From NCBI RefSeq assembly GCF_034190915.1, contig NW_026947485.1:34671519-34735518 (forward strand): DNA of 64,000 nt, read 5' to 3'. The DNA comes from Cavia porcellus. Lineage: Eukaryota; Chordata; Mammalia; Rodentia; Caviidae. Below the pieces are notes generated by a model that saw only the letters and a list, made by a program, of their open reading frames with translations, did not search any database and was not told where the DNA came from. This document shows positions 32,700 through 45,229 of the stretch, piece after piece. Position 1 is the stretch's first letter. Every line of letters begins with the position of its first letter. The translations under genes and the position numbers were made by a program.

Positions 32700-33935
32700 A
32701 TCGAGCTGTTCTGAATGCCATGCTTTTTTTAAAAACAATGTGACAAAACATATAATTTATGAATTAACCACGCGTAAGTGTATAATTCAGTGACAGTGAG
32801 TATATTGACATTGGTGTGTAATCACCACCACCACTGATCTCCTAAACTTTTTCATCCTGCTAAACTGAAACTCTATTTATTAAGCAACACCTCTTACTTG
32901 GCTCATCCTCCTTCCTGTCTCTGTGAATTGGACTAGTTTGAGTACCCCCTACAAGTAGCATCACACAGTATTTGCGTTTTGGTCTGGCTTATTCATTTAG
33001 CATAATGTCTTTAAGGCTTATACATGTGGCAGCATGTGGCAGACCTGTCTTCCTTTTTAAGGCTGAATGTCCATTAACCATCAATGGATACTTGAAATGC
33101 TTTCACTTTTTGGTGTGAATAATAGTCCCACAAACACTGGTATGAAAACATCTCTGTGAGATCCCACTTTTATTTTTTTGAGGGCACATACACAAATGTG
33201 GAATTGCTAGATTATATAGTAATTCTATATTTAATTTCTTTTGCAGAACCCATCATATAAATTTCTGCAGTGTGTGCACCTTTTCACATTCCCAACAACT
33301 GCACAAGGTTTCCAGTTTCCCTACTGTCTGACCAATACTTGTGATTCTCTGTTGAGAGGAGCCACTCTAATGCGTATGAAGTTTTATCCCACTGTGGTTG
33401 TGATATACAGCACATTCTCCTAATGATCAGCGATGCCGAGCACCTCTTAGGTGCTTATTGTCCATCTTTATGTCTTCTTTGTAAAAATGGCCAACGTGTT
33501 TCAAGTCTTTCCCCATTTAAAAATTTTTTTGCCCTTTAGGTTATAAGAATTCTTTCTTCTAAACCGTGGATTGTGTCTTTCCTCTGTTGATTATAACCTT
33601 TGAAGCGTAGCAGCTTTTAGTTTTGATGTAGTCCCGTTTACCTATTAGTATGTTTATTGCCTGTGCTTTTATTTTTTAAAATTTTTTTTATTTTAAAGAG
33701 ATTAAGACAAAAGACATAACAAAGCAGATCAGATCAGAACAATGCAAATAACACAGCATTTTTCCACAAGACAACCCATAATTAATAGTACCTACCATAA
33801 CACTATGGTAGGTACACTCTTCTTTGAAATAGTTGAGAATAGCTTCATTTACTTGCCTATGCTTTTAGTATCATACCCAAAATATCATTGCCAAAACCAA
33901 TGTCATGAAACTTTTTCTGTGTTTGTTTGTTTCTC
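32700..33935 (-). mobile_element. Old L1 (L1M-like) ORF2/3' fragment
   Basis: Read on the minus strand this is the L1 ORF2 C-terminal region and flank in heavily mutated form. Words such as gatcagcgatgccgagcacc and gtcttctttgtaaaaatggc match the family landmarks gattagtgatgttgagca and cttctttggaaaaatg. A younger L1 3' end sits inside it at 33672-33852. Confidence 0.65.
33672..33852 (-). mobile_element. Short (181 bp) L1 3'-end insertion
   Basis: This is the minus-strand 3' end of the same L1 family as 8484-8740 (aagagattaagacaaaagac). TSD ttgcctgtgctttta / ttgcctatgctttta (33657-33671, 33853-33867), one mismatch in 15. Confidence 0.8.
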
Positions 33936-33939
33936 TGCT

Positions 33940-35245
33940 TTACTTTGGTACAATTGCCAAAAATAATATACAGTTTAGGTATACAATCTGATGTTTTGAC
34001 ATAAGTATACATTGGGAAATGATCATCATAATCAACCTGATTAATATATTCTTCACTCAAATAGTAAATTTTTCCCTCTTTTTCTTTCTTTCTCTTTTCT
34101 TCTTTCCTTCTTTCTATATGTGTTTCTGTATGTGCATTTAAAATCAACACTCAGCAAATATAAATATATGATACAATACTATTAACTATGGTCACGATAC
34201 TATATATTAGATCTTCAGAACTTATTTTTACTGAAACTCTGTACACTTTGATCAGTGTCTCTTCATTTCATCCTTCCCAACATCTCTGAAAACCACCATT
34301 TTATTTTCTGTTACTGTCAGTTTTACTTTTTAAAAAGTAATTCAACATATGAGATCATATACTGTTTTTCAGAGTCTGGTTTATTTTCCTTAGTATAGTC
34401 TCCTCCAGTTCACTCATGATATTATAAATGGCAGGATTTTCCTTCTTTTTAAAAGCTAAATAATATTTATGCATAACACATTATTTTAAGCTGCTCAACT
34501 GTTGATGTGCTAGGTTATTTCAGAATCTTGTTCATCATGAATAATGCCACAATGAACATAAGGGTTATAAATACCCCTTTAAGATCCTGACCTAATTTCT
34601 TTTGGATATGTATCCAGCAATGAGGATCCCTGAATCATATAGTAGTTTTATTTTTAATTTTTAAAGGAAACTCCTACTTCCATAAGGGTGTATCAATTTA
34701 TATTCAAGAGTGTTCAGCAGTTCCCTTTTCTCTACATCCTAGCAAATGCTTGTTTTCTTGATGATTGGTGGTGTTGAGCACCATTTATTTCTGTTAGCCA
34801 TTTGTATATCTTCCTTAGAAAAATGCCTATTCAGATTCTTGCCCCATGTTTAATTGGGTTGGGATTTTTTTTGTTGCATTTTATTTTTGTTAACTGAATT
34901 TATTTCTTATATACTTTTGAGAACACTAGCCGTTTATCAGATAAATGACTCATGTCAAGAGTATTTTCTCTTATGTTTTCTTCTAGTAGTTTTACACATT
35001 TGGGTCTTATGTTTAAATCTTAATTTGTTTTAAGTTGATTTTTATGTATGGTATGAAATAGGGGTTCAATTTCATTCTTCTGCATATAGACACCCAACAC
35101 CATTTAAAAATACACTTCTGCTTTAAAAAAAAAAAAAAAGTATTGTTTGCTTTCCCTGATTCTGGATTCTTTAGCTTTCTGCTGTAGCTAAACCCTGGGT
35201 ACCTCAACATCTTTTGTTAGTTACTTAGTCTGTTTGCTGAATTCT
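33940..35245 (-). mobile_element. Old L1 (L1M-like) ORF2/3' UTR fragment
   Basis: It contains the landmarks gatgattggtggtgttgagc, atttgtatatcttccttaga, gagaacactagccgtttatc and aaataggggttcaatttcat, all in inverted L1 order. It is heavily decayed, with no usable frame. Confidence 0.65.
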
Positions 35246-35703
35246 TTATAGATTTCTACCTGGGCCTAGTATTTCCTACTGGGCCTCTGACTGTTAAGAA
35301 TGGGAAACATACAATAATTTGAAAACAGCCAATGAAACTTCACAATTAGTCCAAAGAGATATTCACCTTGACTCTTAACATCCTATGTGGAGGCTACAGA
35401 TTGAGAGAAACTCAGGAAGGCAATTCTTTTGCTCTCTTTCTTTCTTTCTTCTTTGTTTTTCTTTATTTTCCAATGGGAAAGGAGAAGCAGGACGAAAGGA
35501 AGGGAAGGAAAATGATGTTTTCCTTTTTAAAAGCTAAAATTTCTAAGGGAATACTTGATCTAAAAGACCAACATTCCCTGCTGAACACCAATTAAGATAG
35601 TTATTATAAGCAGACTAGTAATAAGATTTTTACACTACCAGAACTTTAAAGTAACTAGAAGTGCTTCTGTGATCTTCCCAAATCCAGTCAAGAAGTCAAC
35701 CAT

Positions 35704-35795
35704 TGGGCTGGGAATGTATCTCAGTGGTACAGTGTTTGCCTGGTGTGAACTGAACTCTAGGTTTGATCCAGCACTGAATGAAAAAAAGAATAAGC
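35704..35795 (+). repeat. ID-type SINE, old
   Basis: gggctgggaatgtatctcag, tggtacagtgtttgcctggt, then gtttgatccagcactgaatg with an A-rich tail. It is diverged from the young IDs. Confidence 0.75.
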
Positions 35796-35799
35796 ATTG

Positions 35800-38050
35800 T
35801 TTATATATTATTCAGCCATGGAAATTTGTCTGTAATTTGAGTATAAGAGTCCAAGTCGTGGCTGGATTCCATTAAGCAATAATTTATCAGAATTTAGTGA
35901 GAAAGATGGCTTCAGTCTGGAACTGCCAAAGCATTCTTTTAATCTTGTTCCTATAGGCCTGTCAGAGAGTGATTTTATCTTCTCCGGGCTCATTTTCCTT
36001 CTATGCATTTGAACTTTCTAATTGAGCAAAGCCTTCCTCACCCAAGACTGCATCAATTACTGACTAATGTGATGGAGTTCAGAAGGCCTCCTGTCATCTG
36101 ACTGAATTTGAATTAAATCATTCTGTAAACCCGCACCCAGAATCTCATAAACATAGAGGTGAACGCTGAGCACACACATAGCCTCCTGACAGCACTTACT
36201 GTGCTTCCTATACCTGGAAGCTACCTCTATTACTGATTCAACAATCATAAACTGCTGCTGCTACCCTTGTAAATATCCCCACTTCTTCCCAACAGCAGCC
36301 ATCAGAATTGCAGGTTTCATCTTAGGCCTCATATAAAAATAATCAATGCACTATGTGTAGGAAATTTTATAAACCCAACCCACTCCAAGGACAAAACCAC
36401 CACAGTTTACATATTCCTAATCCTTTGACCTATCAAAAATTATTCACGTCAATTTTTTTTAAAAAATGGATGTGGGTCATAGTTTAAAATATAGATAGAG
36501 TGATATTCTCCTGACTAATCAGCCTACACTTATTCAAATAATGGCTTAAATGAGAAGAGAGGAGTTCCAAATTTGATTCATATTGCTTCGTCCAACCATT
36601 TCTCAAAGAAGCTGCCACATCTTCTCAGATAAATCCTAAACAATATTTTATATTTTCATTAAGCTTGTTTTTAAAAATGAAAATAAAAAGACAAGGTATT
36701 TTTCACTCTGGCAATAAAGCTGCACAGGCAGAGAATTAGATGTCAGAATCTTTAGTAGCAGCCACATTATTTAGCTGATGAATTAATAGGAATTTGTGGA
36801 AGAGGAGGTAGGACGTAAAGTTAAAGCTGAATAACAATTAGGTTTTAGTGTCATTAAAATTCCACTTTCAGCTGCTACTAATTTTCTTTTGACCACAAAA
36901 GACATTAGTTTTCCTGAGTAAAGAGGAAAGAGATCTGTATTGTTTTACAACAATGCCCTCCAAAAAGACTGTCAGGGTAGTAAGAGGTTGTCACTTGGAC
37001 TGTGAAGACAGGAACAGATGACAGAAAGGGAAGACAGGGAAAGACCAGAATGTGCATACTGTGGTGCAGGCCAGGATCTGGGAAGCAGGGGCCAACTCAG
37101 AAATACTGTTTCTCTTGGTAAGAAAACAGGTGTGAGGTAGTAATCAGCAGGAGCACACCTGGAGTACAGCAACGCCTCATATGGGGCTGGGTCAGATATT
37201 ACCAAGAAAGAAATCAGATGCTTTGAAAGAAGGTCAGAGATGTTGTACAAGGTTAAAAAAAAAAAAAAAAAAAAAGACCTTATAACTCCAAGTGACCGTG
37301 TTGTTATTGGCCCAAAGCTCTCACTGAGATATTGATTTATATTTGGAATTTACATGGAGATGAAGGGTTTCAGAAACTAATCCCCAAACATGGAGCACCT
37401 GGTACACTGAATATTTTAAACTGAAGAGATTTGAGAAAGCACAAAATCAGGAGGGGTCACTGACCACCCCTCCCTTCTCCCCTGAAACAGGTCACAATAC
37501 CTAGGAAGGACTTTCTGGTCTTCCCTGAAGCAGATCATAGGATCCTCTCTCTCCAGTGCCCTTTCTATGTCTGGAAGAAAGGAATATCAGAGAAGATCTG
37601 GACAGGACTTGCTAACTTTCCCCAGGTTGTTAGCAGTAGATCATACCCTTTTGTCTCAGCGCATTTTATTATGACTGTCCACTCGCCATCAAAACCACTA
37701 CAAAAATTACTCAGGTTTACCTGATACAGGAAAAATATAAATCCTGACCTGCTAGATGCCAAATGTACCAAGTTGGTAGTCTTACAACATGGAGGAAAGA
37801 AATTGCAAACCAAAGAAGGAAGTTAGCAGAGTTTCTTGAAAATAAAAGATTTTCAAGAGAAGTCCTCTGTGGGTGGCTCTAAGGCTGGGGGAAATTCACA
37901 CAGCAAAATCACAATGTGGGTCCAACATGACTCAAATTACAATTGACCTACAGTATTAAAAGTATAGCTACTATAGGCAGATAAGCTAGACAGAAATAAA
38001 TATAGTCAGAGACACTGGGTTCTCAAGGAAATCAGCAGAAAAAATAAAGA
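35800..38050. other. Unassigned intergenic DNA
   Basis: No gene or recognised repeat is visible. A poly(A) run of about 20 nt lies at 37256-37275 without a recognisable retrocopy before it. Confidence 0.45.
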
Positions 38051-38145
38051 TGGTCAGGTATGGCAGTTCATACCTATAATCGCAGCTCTCTAGAGGCTGA
38101 GGCAGGTCTGCCTGAAGAAAGCCAGGCCCAAAATAAAGATGCAAT
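38050..38145 (+). repeat. B1-like SINE fragment
   Basis: ggtcaggtatggcagttcat, acctataatcgcagctctct and agaggctgaggcagg are B1 5' half words. The 3' half is missing or unrecognisable. Confidence 0.65.
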
Positions 38146-38159
38146 GGCCAGGGCTACAT

Positions 38160-38645
38160 GCCTCCCTAAGGAATAAACAATCACTTGAGACTATATTGGA
38201 ATTAGTACCACTTAGATCATTAAGTCTATATAGGCATTAGAGATCCCCAGGTGGGTGACCAGAACATCACTTCCCAGAAATATTTCTGTTTTAGAAGTCA
38301 CAGATTAAGCCATGATCAATGATGCCAAGCACATACCCTTGTTAGGTACATTACTTCCCTATTGGATCAATATTAGCGAAGCAGCTACTTGTAATTCCAT
38401 AGGTTGATTGTAGTTTGACCCACATTGTATCCACATTGTGACTTTGCTGTATAAACTACTCATGACAAAAGGCCTCAGTGGCAGCCCACTTTCAGGATCC
38501 CTCCTGTCTCTCAGGAGCTATCGCTCAATAAACTTCCTATTTTTAACTTCTGTTTCCCTTGGAACCCCTTCTTTGATTTCAGGGGACTCAAACTCAGCAT
38601 GTCTGACATCTAACATGTTAGGAGTAATATTTCTCCTATATCATA
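38160..38645 (+). mobile_element. Putative ERV-type solo LTR
   Basis: A TATA-like tgctgtataaactact (about 38447) is followed about 75 bp later by AATAAA (38527-38532) in cgctcaataaacttcctatt. This spacing and wording is common in class I LTRs. Edges are not defined and no internal retroviral sequence adjoins it. Confidence 0.4.
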
Positions 38646-38649
38646 GCCA

Positions 38650-40980
38650 CTTAGCTTAATACTGCTCCAATAAGAGAAACAAGTCATGTAGCAGGGGTGC
38701 ACGGAAAGTACAAAGGCATTTTGGGGAAGGGAAAGGAGTATGCTTGTTTCGTCACCCACCCGTGTGTCTGATGCCTATCTGGGCCCGCTGGACCAGGCAA
38801 TGCTCATCGTAGTCTAATCTCAAATTGCTATTTATTTCTAAGGAGAAGAAGCCTCCAGACTGGATATTGTATCTCTATCCTGGAGCCTGGCTCTCTTCAG
38901 ATTTGGCTCCAGGCACAATTCTGATGTCCTTATTTTTCTGTGCTGACTTCCTCAAGGGCCCCAACCCTCTCTGATGGCATATTAATGTCTATCTAACTTA
39001 GCTGTCTGTAACACTACCACCTCTTTAGGTCTTCATGTCTTTATGAAGATTTCTGTGTCAAATGAAAGCTTATGTCAAATACATGTGTGTGTTTTTCTCT
39101 TACTAATCTGAATTTTGGGAAGTCTAGCCAATATGCTTAGGGTGGGTAGAAAGAAAAAGATATTCTTCCTCACTTTCAGGACAGGACTTGGGTTATAGCA
39201 CAATTACACCTTTTCTTTCTTCTCCTAAATAAATGGTGGTCCTCTGTTAGTGTCACCAGTACAATCCACCCACCTAATTCCTGATTACAGATAGTAAATA
39301 TAGCAACTGAATATATTTCACTGTTGAGCAAGCCCATTGAAGTATTAATTGAAAGCAAAAGAGCATCAGCATTTTAATTAAGGGACAAACTAGAATCTGA
39401 GCTATAGAGTGTCAAAGCTGTAACTCTGAGTTCAACCATTCAACAACCGAAGCATTGTTGCTGAGAAAGGCGTGCAAATCCCAAATAAGGAGAGGACTGC
39501 TACAGCTAAAACTCAAGATCGTTACAGTATTGGGAAAAACGAGGCATTCTTCCTAAAGCAAGCCTGGTAAATACATAGCTCCTGGAGAAAAGCAGCAAAT
39601 CAAAGAAAGCTGAGTCTATAAATTTTGAGCCACTCAACTAAAATAGAGGAACAAGAATTTGCTCTCAAGGAACAAGAGTTAAAAAAGAGAGCTGCCAAGA
39701 GAGGCTGAGATAAGAAAGAAATGACTCAGCAGGAAGATGGCAGGCCCCTTAAAAGTGAAATGTGGGTCAGAGCCTCAGCACTCCCCAGCCTTCCTAATGG
39801 CTCTTCCGAGAGTGGCTGTGTTCACTTTGCAGCCACCCCTTAAAGACGCAAAGAGACACAACCCATGACCTCCTCGCAGCACTAAAAGGGGTCACATTCA
39901 GTTGGAAGATGGCACTGCCTCATTGTAATTTACATACTAAACAGAGGCTTCTAGATTCCTGGCATTTCCCTTAGGGAGACAAAATAAATAACAAGAGGTG
40001 CTTAGACTAGCTCATGATCTAGTAGGAAAAAGTGAGCTAAGTCCTGATCATTCTTTATGGGTGAGCACAGTAACACAATGTGACGATGCTAAAAAGGAGG
40101 TGACTGAGGGAAAGCAGAGACGGTGCTTTGCCATCTGAGCCTTTCTGGACCGGACAGTCCTCACCGTCATAGCCTAATGAACAAGTGGAGCAAGAGTGCG
40201 GGAGAAGAGAGACACAGCGTGCCAGCTTTTCCTTTTTTGAGTTCCCTAATTTGCTAGACTGGCTCAGCATGTTTCCTTTCCTGAGTATTTATGAAAAATA
40301 CCTATCCTACCAGTTTCCTCCATGGAAGCTATGGAACTGCTAATTATTTGATATGTTTTCTCTGAAAATAAAGCCATCAACCTGTTATTGGGTAGCTCCT
40401 TCTAAAAGTGGCTCACAATGAAACACTGCCAGGTTTGGGGTTGCTTGCCTCTCGTTATGGAGTTGGATTCCAGGTTCTTCTTGTCTCAAAGAATGAAATG
40501 AAATGAGCAAAAAGCAGTGACAAAGTTTATTTGAAAAAGTAAAAGGGAAGAGTGAGGGGTAACTGGCTCTGCAGAGTGAGTTTGGGTTGAGTAAAAGAGG
40601 AAAAAGTAAGATTAAAGAGAGTAAAAGCAGGGCAGGACATCATGAGGAAAGCCATAACAGAGAGCTCCTCTTGACTTCTGTGTCCATTCATACTGTCCAA
40701 ATCTTGAGGAAACTCATGAGAACTTCTACATACGGGTTCTAAGCTGCAGAGCGGGGCCCCACACTCAGGCTGATGTCATACCCAGGCTATCCTATTGAAA
40801 ACCTGTTCAAGTTCTGGCGAGAAGTCGAAGGGCAGAGCTTTGGGAACTGTTCCACACATGTGTTCAAGAACCTTGTAATTAGCAGGTCATGCCCACTTCC
40901 CCAGCCAGTTTTGCCATGCCCCAGCGTCCCATTTCAAACCCACTGCAGCTGAGCCACGAGGTAATGCCACTGTTGAACCT
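38650..40980. other. Unassigned intergenic DNA
   Basis: No coding or RNA gene is visible. The segment 40400-40700 has an LTR-like look on the minus strand (an inverted AATAAA in agtttatttg at 40528) but I cannot name it. Confidence 0.4.
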
Positions 40981-40984
40981 TGCA

Positions 40985-41215
40985 GGGTGGCCACCTACTC
41001 TGTTCCAGGCACCACGGCGGGTTCTTGGCACATATTTTGTGTACTTTGTGTTTTGTGATGTTCACAGGAGAAATTGTCATCTCCATGTTGTAGACGAGGA
41101 AACAGACCTTAAGGGGATTAGGAGACTTTCCTACAGCACATGTACTACTCATGCAGCAAAAACATGTGAACCAAGATCTTCTCATTCTTCTTCAGGATTC
41201 TTTCTACCGTAATCA
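40985..41215 (+). repeat. MIR SINE
   Basis: ctactctgttccaggcacca, catctccatgttgtagacga, ggaaacagaccttaagggga and ctcatgcagc follow the MIR core order. Confidence 0.65.
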
Positions 41216-41234
41216 GAGTATCCCACAAAACACA

Positions 41235-41273
41235 ATACAATGAAGAAATACAATGAAGAAATACAATGAAGAA
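41235..41273. repeat. 13-bp tandem repeat, three copies
   Basis: atacaatgaagaa is repeated three times without change. Confidence 0.9.
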
Positions 41274-41494
41274 CCACTGAGATTTCTTAGAGAAGAAAAG
41301 GTATTATTGACTTAATAAATAAATTACTGAGTCATGAAAGACTCATGCATAAAGACAAGGCCATCCCCACTTCCACTCTTTCTTCCTAAAAGAAACCTCA
41401 GCTTCTGCAGGAACTGTGACTTCCAGAATCTCTGAGGCAGGATAGAAGAAATAAAGATGGGTAGAAGGGAAACAAGAAAATTTTTATTTTATTA

Positions 41495-41638
41495 TTTATT
41501 GTTATGGAGGATTGAGACAGGGTCTTGCTATGTAACGCACTTGGTCTTGAACTCACTCTTAGTACAAGCTAGTTTCCAACTCATGGTGATCCTCCTGACT
41601 CAGCCTCCATGTGCCAACGTGCCCAACAAGAAAAATTT
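41495..41638 (-). repeat. B1-like SINE
   Basis: The minus strand reads gggcacgttggcacatggag, gctgagtcaggaggatcacc and agcaagaccctgtctcaatc, the B1 order. Confidence 0.75.
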
Positions 41639-41939
41639 TAATCCTAGAATTTTATTTGAAGGAAAATATAGCTTCAGGACACACACCCCGTTACCCAAGG
41701 GTACTGTGCCTCTTTGCCTTTCAAGAAACTTCAAAAAGCTTCCTAAATCTAAAAGATATAAAAATGTAAGGTATAAATTGGGTCTGTGCTTTTTGCCTAT
41801 AAATTGAGCCTGCATTTTTTCCTCTGATACGATAGATTCACAAATTTTCCAGACTTTTATCCTCAGGAAAACAAAATTATTAATTGGGTACCATATCTTT
41901 AATCTTCAAATGCATGCAAATGGTTTGCATTTTAATGTC

Positions 41940-42500
41940 AAAAATAGTTTATTTGGTTAGCTTATGAGTGAGACAGTTAGCTCAGGGAAGAGCCTGAGGT
42001 AGAGTTGGGTGATCAGCCATGCTGATGGAAATTAAAATAAGAAGAAACAGTGAACTAGGACTTTGAGCCAAGAATGAACTTTCTCAGCCAACGTGGGTTA
42101 TAGCACCCCTCCCCCCCAATAAGGGAGAACAGGCCCTGCTTACTAAGCTTCTAAGGCTTGAGGAATTTAAAATGCAAAAGAAGCAGTTTCTTTTTTCCTT
42201 TAAAACCCCAGTTTCCTTTAAACCTCCTCCCATCTTGAAGCTGGGTTAGAAGTCTGGGTTCCAATTGATCATTTCATATTCATAGAACCACCTGTGATAG
42301 GTAACCGCTAACAATTGATCAGTTTCTGAGCTCTGCTCATCTATTATTAGCTCTGGACTGAGAAGCTATGTGGTCACCCACTCTCAACCCCTCCTGTAAA
42401 TCCATAAGCTATTCTTCTTCTTCCCAGTAAAATCCTTCTTACCTCCCTTTTTGGTTCATGACTTCCTTGATGTTTGCAGAAGCACGAGCTCAATACTTTT
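41940..42500 (+). mobile_element. Possible LTR or other interspersed repeat
   Basis: A run of LTR-like words (gataggtaaccgctaacaat, cttcttcccagtaaaatcct, ttggttcatgacttccttga) suggests the 3' part of an old LTR. There is no clear TATA, no TSD and no internal sequence. Confidence 0.25.
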
Positions 42501-42904
42501 GGTAACACTAATCTAGCCCACTATAATAACTTGACAGACACTAGGAATACATGTCCTAGAGCTCCTAGATAGTCCACCTTGAAGATGTTCCCATCCAGGA
42601 ATACACAAATACTGCCAGCCCCAGGCCACTTTCTTGAGCATCCATGCTCTATTTTCCCTGAGTACTTCCTTAACTCTGTCTCATTAACTATATCCCTTTC
42701 ACTGACACCCCACAATGTATTTCTGTGAACCTACTACCTATTCTATGGATTGAGGTTTCCATCTTCTCTTTGCAAGGGATCACCTTGGATTCCATCAGTT
42801 ACAGCCCCTCCCTGTTATAGCCCCTTGATTGATATCAGTCAGTCAATGCAGTATTTGATTTAGGATAGGTCAACAATTGTGGGGGTTCTGAGGACAATTT
42901 TTCT

Positions 42905-43150
42905 GTCTTCCCCAGAGGGTTAAATCCAGGGCTTTGCACATGCTAGGAAAGTGCTCTACCACTAAACTGTATCCCCAACCCTCCAACCTTTTATTTTAAA
43001 ACAGCGTCTCACTAAATTGCCTAGGCTGACCTTGAACTCATAATCCTACTGCCTTAACCTCTTGAGTACTTGGGATTACAGGTACCACCAACCTGGCTTA
43101 AAATTTCTTAAAAAAAAAAAAAAAGAAAGAAAGAAAGAAAGAAAGGTTTC
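42905..43150 (-). repeat. Composite ID plus B1-like SINE with AAAG tail
   Basis: The minus strand reads ccaggttggtggtacctgta, atcccaagtactcaagaggt and gtcagcctaggcaatttagt, then an A/T spacer, then an ID-like ggttggggatacagtttagt. This is the dimeric architecture also seen at 8405/21911. A short (AAAG)n lies at about 43125-43146. Confidence 0.8.
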
Positions 43151-43159
43151 CAGGAAAAG

Positions 43160-44280
43160 GCAGCTGGCAATCCTTCATGGATTGGTGTCTGTTCCATGGA
43201 TGAGGATTTTGGGACGGTGCTAGCCTCTTTCAAATCCCAAGGTTGGCATGGCAGACGGTGCCACAGATCTGTTACCAACTTCCACATTCACAACCCTTGT
43301 TATACACGTGAATCATCCTCTTTGCTGTTAAAGCCACTGGATGATATGGTCCTACCAGCTGCTTGCTGTGGCCCTGCTCTTTGTTTTCTTCTCTCTAAAG
43401 CAGGGAGCTGATAGAAGTTTTCCAGTCCTCTGTGCTGTGCAGTTAAATAGAAGGAAACTTAGGAGAAATTACAGGACAACTTTAGGGTTGCAAAGTTCTC
43501 CTTGTATAAGGTTTTTCACAAGCAGATTAGAGCAAAAGAATCCCCTTCCTCCCTTTGGTTCAGGCATATGGATTTTAAGTTCCTGAGAACCACCTGCCTT
43601 TTTGGTCAGCAGGGGGTCCTTGGGTCTTTCATCTTTGCCTCTATGGTGGCTGTCTTTGGATGTTTCCAATGGTTAAATGGTTACTCATGCTATTTTCCCT
43701 TCTTTTTTTGTAGAATCTGGGGCAGTTAATCACTTCACATTCATTTCTCATTTGTAATTTAGAGAGCTTTCTCTGTGAAATGCAAAGCAATTTCACAGGA
43801 AGCCATAGGAAACTTCTCTTCCCACATTCCTTCATAAGATCAAACAAGAATCTGTCAACAAAGGGCAGTCATCCTGGGCTCAAGCCCTTTAATGTGATAA
43901 TGAGATAATGCCAGGTCTGGATTTCTCCTGGGCTCTGCAAGGGTCTTCAGACTGCACCCTGCCAGCACTTCTCCCAATTCTCCTCCTCGTAGCATCCTCC
44001 CCCACTCCTCTCTCTCAAATTCCAATGCATTTTTCAATAGTTTCTGTGTTCTCTGCATTTTTATTCCCTTTACTTTACAGCCTTAACTCCAAAGATATCC
44101 CAAATATTGCCATTCAAATCACCAAATGTTGTGCAATGCCTACTATGTAAAAGATGGAGATCCCTGAGAAGTCATATGTATCAGTCCCTCATCTGTGCTC
44201 CAGTAAGGGACTCAAGTAGGAGTAAATAAATCGAGCAGAAAGTCCAACTGTGGGTTCTAGTTGTGACCAGCTGAGGCCAA
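43160..44280. other. Unassigned intergenic DNA
   Basis: No gene or clear repeat is visible. Open frames are short and overlapping, without domains. Confidence 0.45.
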
Positions 44281-44582
44281 AAGGGCAGGTGAGATTGAAA
44301 GAGGTGTACCCAACACTCACAACTCACAGGAGAAATTTAATTTTTCAATTTTAAGGGGATTTAATCTATGGTAGCTGATTCTGAGTCAGAAATGTCATGG
44401 TAGAAGGAGTTATGGATACTGGGACGCAGAGCAGGGGAATGGTGGTTAGAGAAGAGTCAAGGTGATACGGGGACAGTAATATAACTCCCAGCCTGCTAGA
44501 TGTCCGATACACATGGTTTGTGTTCCCCAAAATCAAAGAATGAATTCTAAGGAACAACAGTAGTTAACAGTAGGAAAAATTT

Positions 44583-44585
<3 letters not shown>

Positions 44586-44623
<38 letters not shown>
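44586..44623. repeat. (AG)n microsatellite
   Basis: An uninterrupted AG run of about 38 nt between the TATA-like and AATAAA-like words of the LTR. Confidence 0.95.
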
Positions 44624-44625
<2 letters not shown>

Positions 44626-44865
44626 CCTGAGATAGGAAGGGACCCAAAAGTGAGTTCCAGTAAGCCCACTTTTCAAAAGAAGTTTTATAGTGAAATCATA
44701 AGGTGGGTAAAATGTGGGTCAAAACTAGCCTCAACCAATAAGATTACCAATATAGCTGCTTAGGGGATATTGATTTAGCAAAGAACCATATCACATAGCA
44801 AGTATATATGGGAAGAAGAAAGTCTTTCTTGTCTAATTCATGACTCAGATGATCTATGGACTCTT

Positions 44866-44986
44866 TTTTTTTTTTTTTTTATTTAAAGAGAAAGACAAAA
44901 CTAAATGAAGCAAGACAGTAAAAGGCTAGAAGCAACACAGAATTTCAAGAGAAAAAACATACAGTAAGAGTTCACCAGTTAATAGA
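44866..44986 (-). mobile_element. Short (121 bp) L1 3'-end insertion
   Basis: The minus-strand 3' end of the local L1 family (tttaaagagaaagacaaaac). Perfect 15-bp TSD gatctatggactctt (44851-44865, 44987-45001). Confidence 0.9.
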
Positions 44987-45229
44987 GATCTATGGACTCT
45001 TAAGTAGGTCTTTTGTCCTTCCGAAGCACTCCCTAAACCATGGCTTCCCTTTCATCAACATAGCTTGAAACAGTGTTTTGTGGGTAGCTCAGTGCCAGGG
45101 CTTTTAGAGGCACTTGTTTAAGTTTCCACGTTTCCAGGTTAAAATATGAGCATCTGCCTTTTGGGCTTCCTTTATAAGCTAATAGAGGGTCATATGATCA
45201 CCATAATCTGCTATCTAAAAGTGAAAAAA

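Larger units (their letters stand above)
44290..45010 (-). mobile_element. Decayed ERV LTR (3' LTR of the minus-strand class I ERV)
   Basis: On the minus strand: an attggttgag CCAAT-type box (about 44735), ctataaaact (44681-44690), a (CT)n tract, AATAAA (44585-44580), then a U5-like ctttgattttggggaacaca. An L1 3' end interrupts U3 at 44866-44986. The LTR lies just after the decayed pol in the same orientation. Confidence 0.5.

Noticed and set aside
37256..37275. Poly(A) run as the tail of a processed pseudogene
   Set aside because: No open frame, AATAAA or TSD was found upstream.
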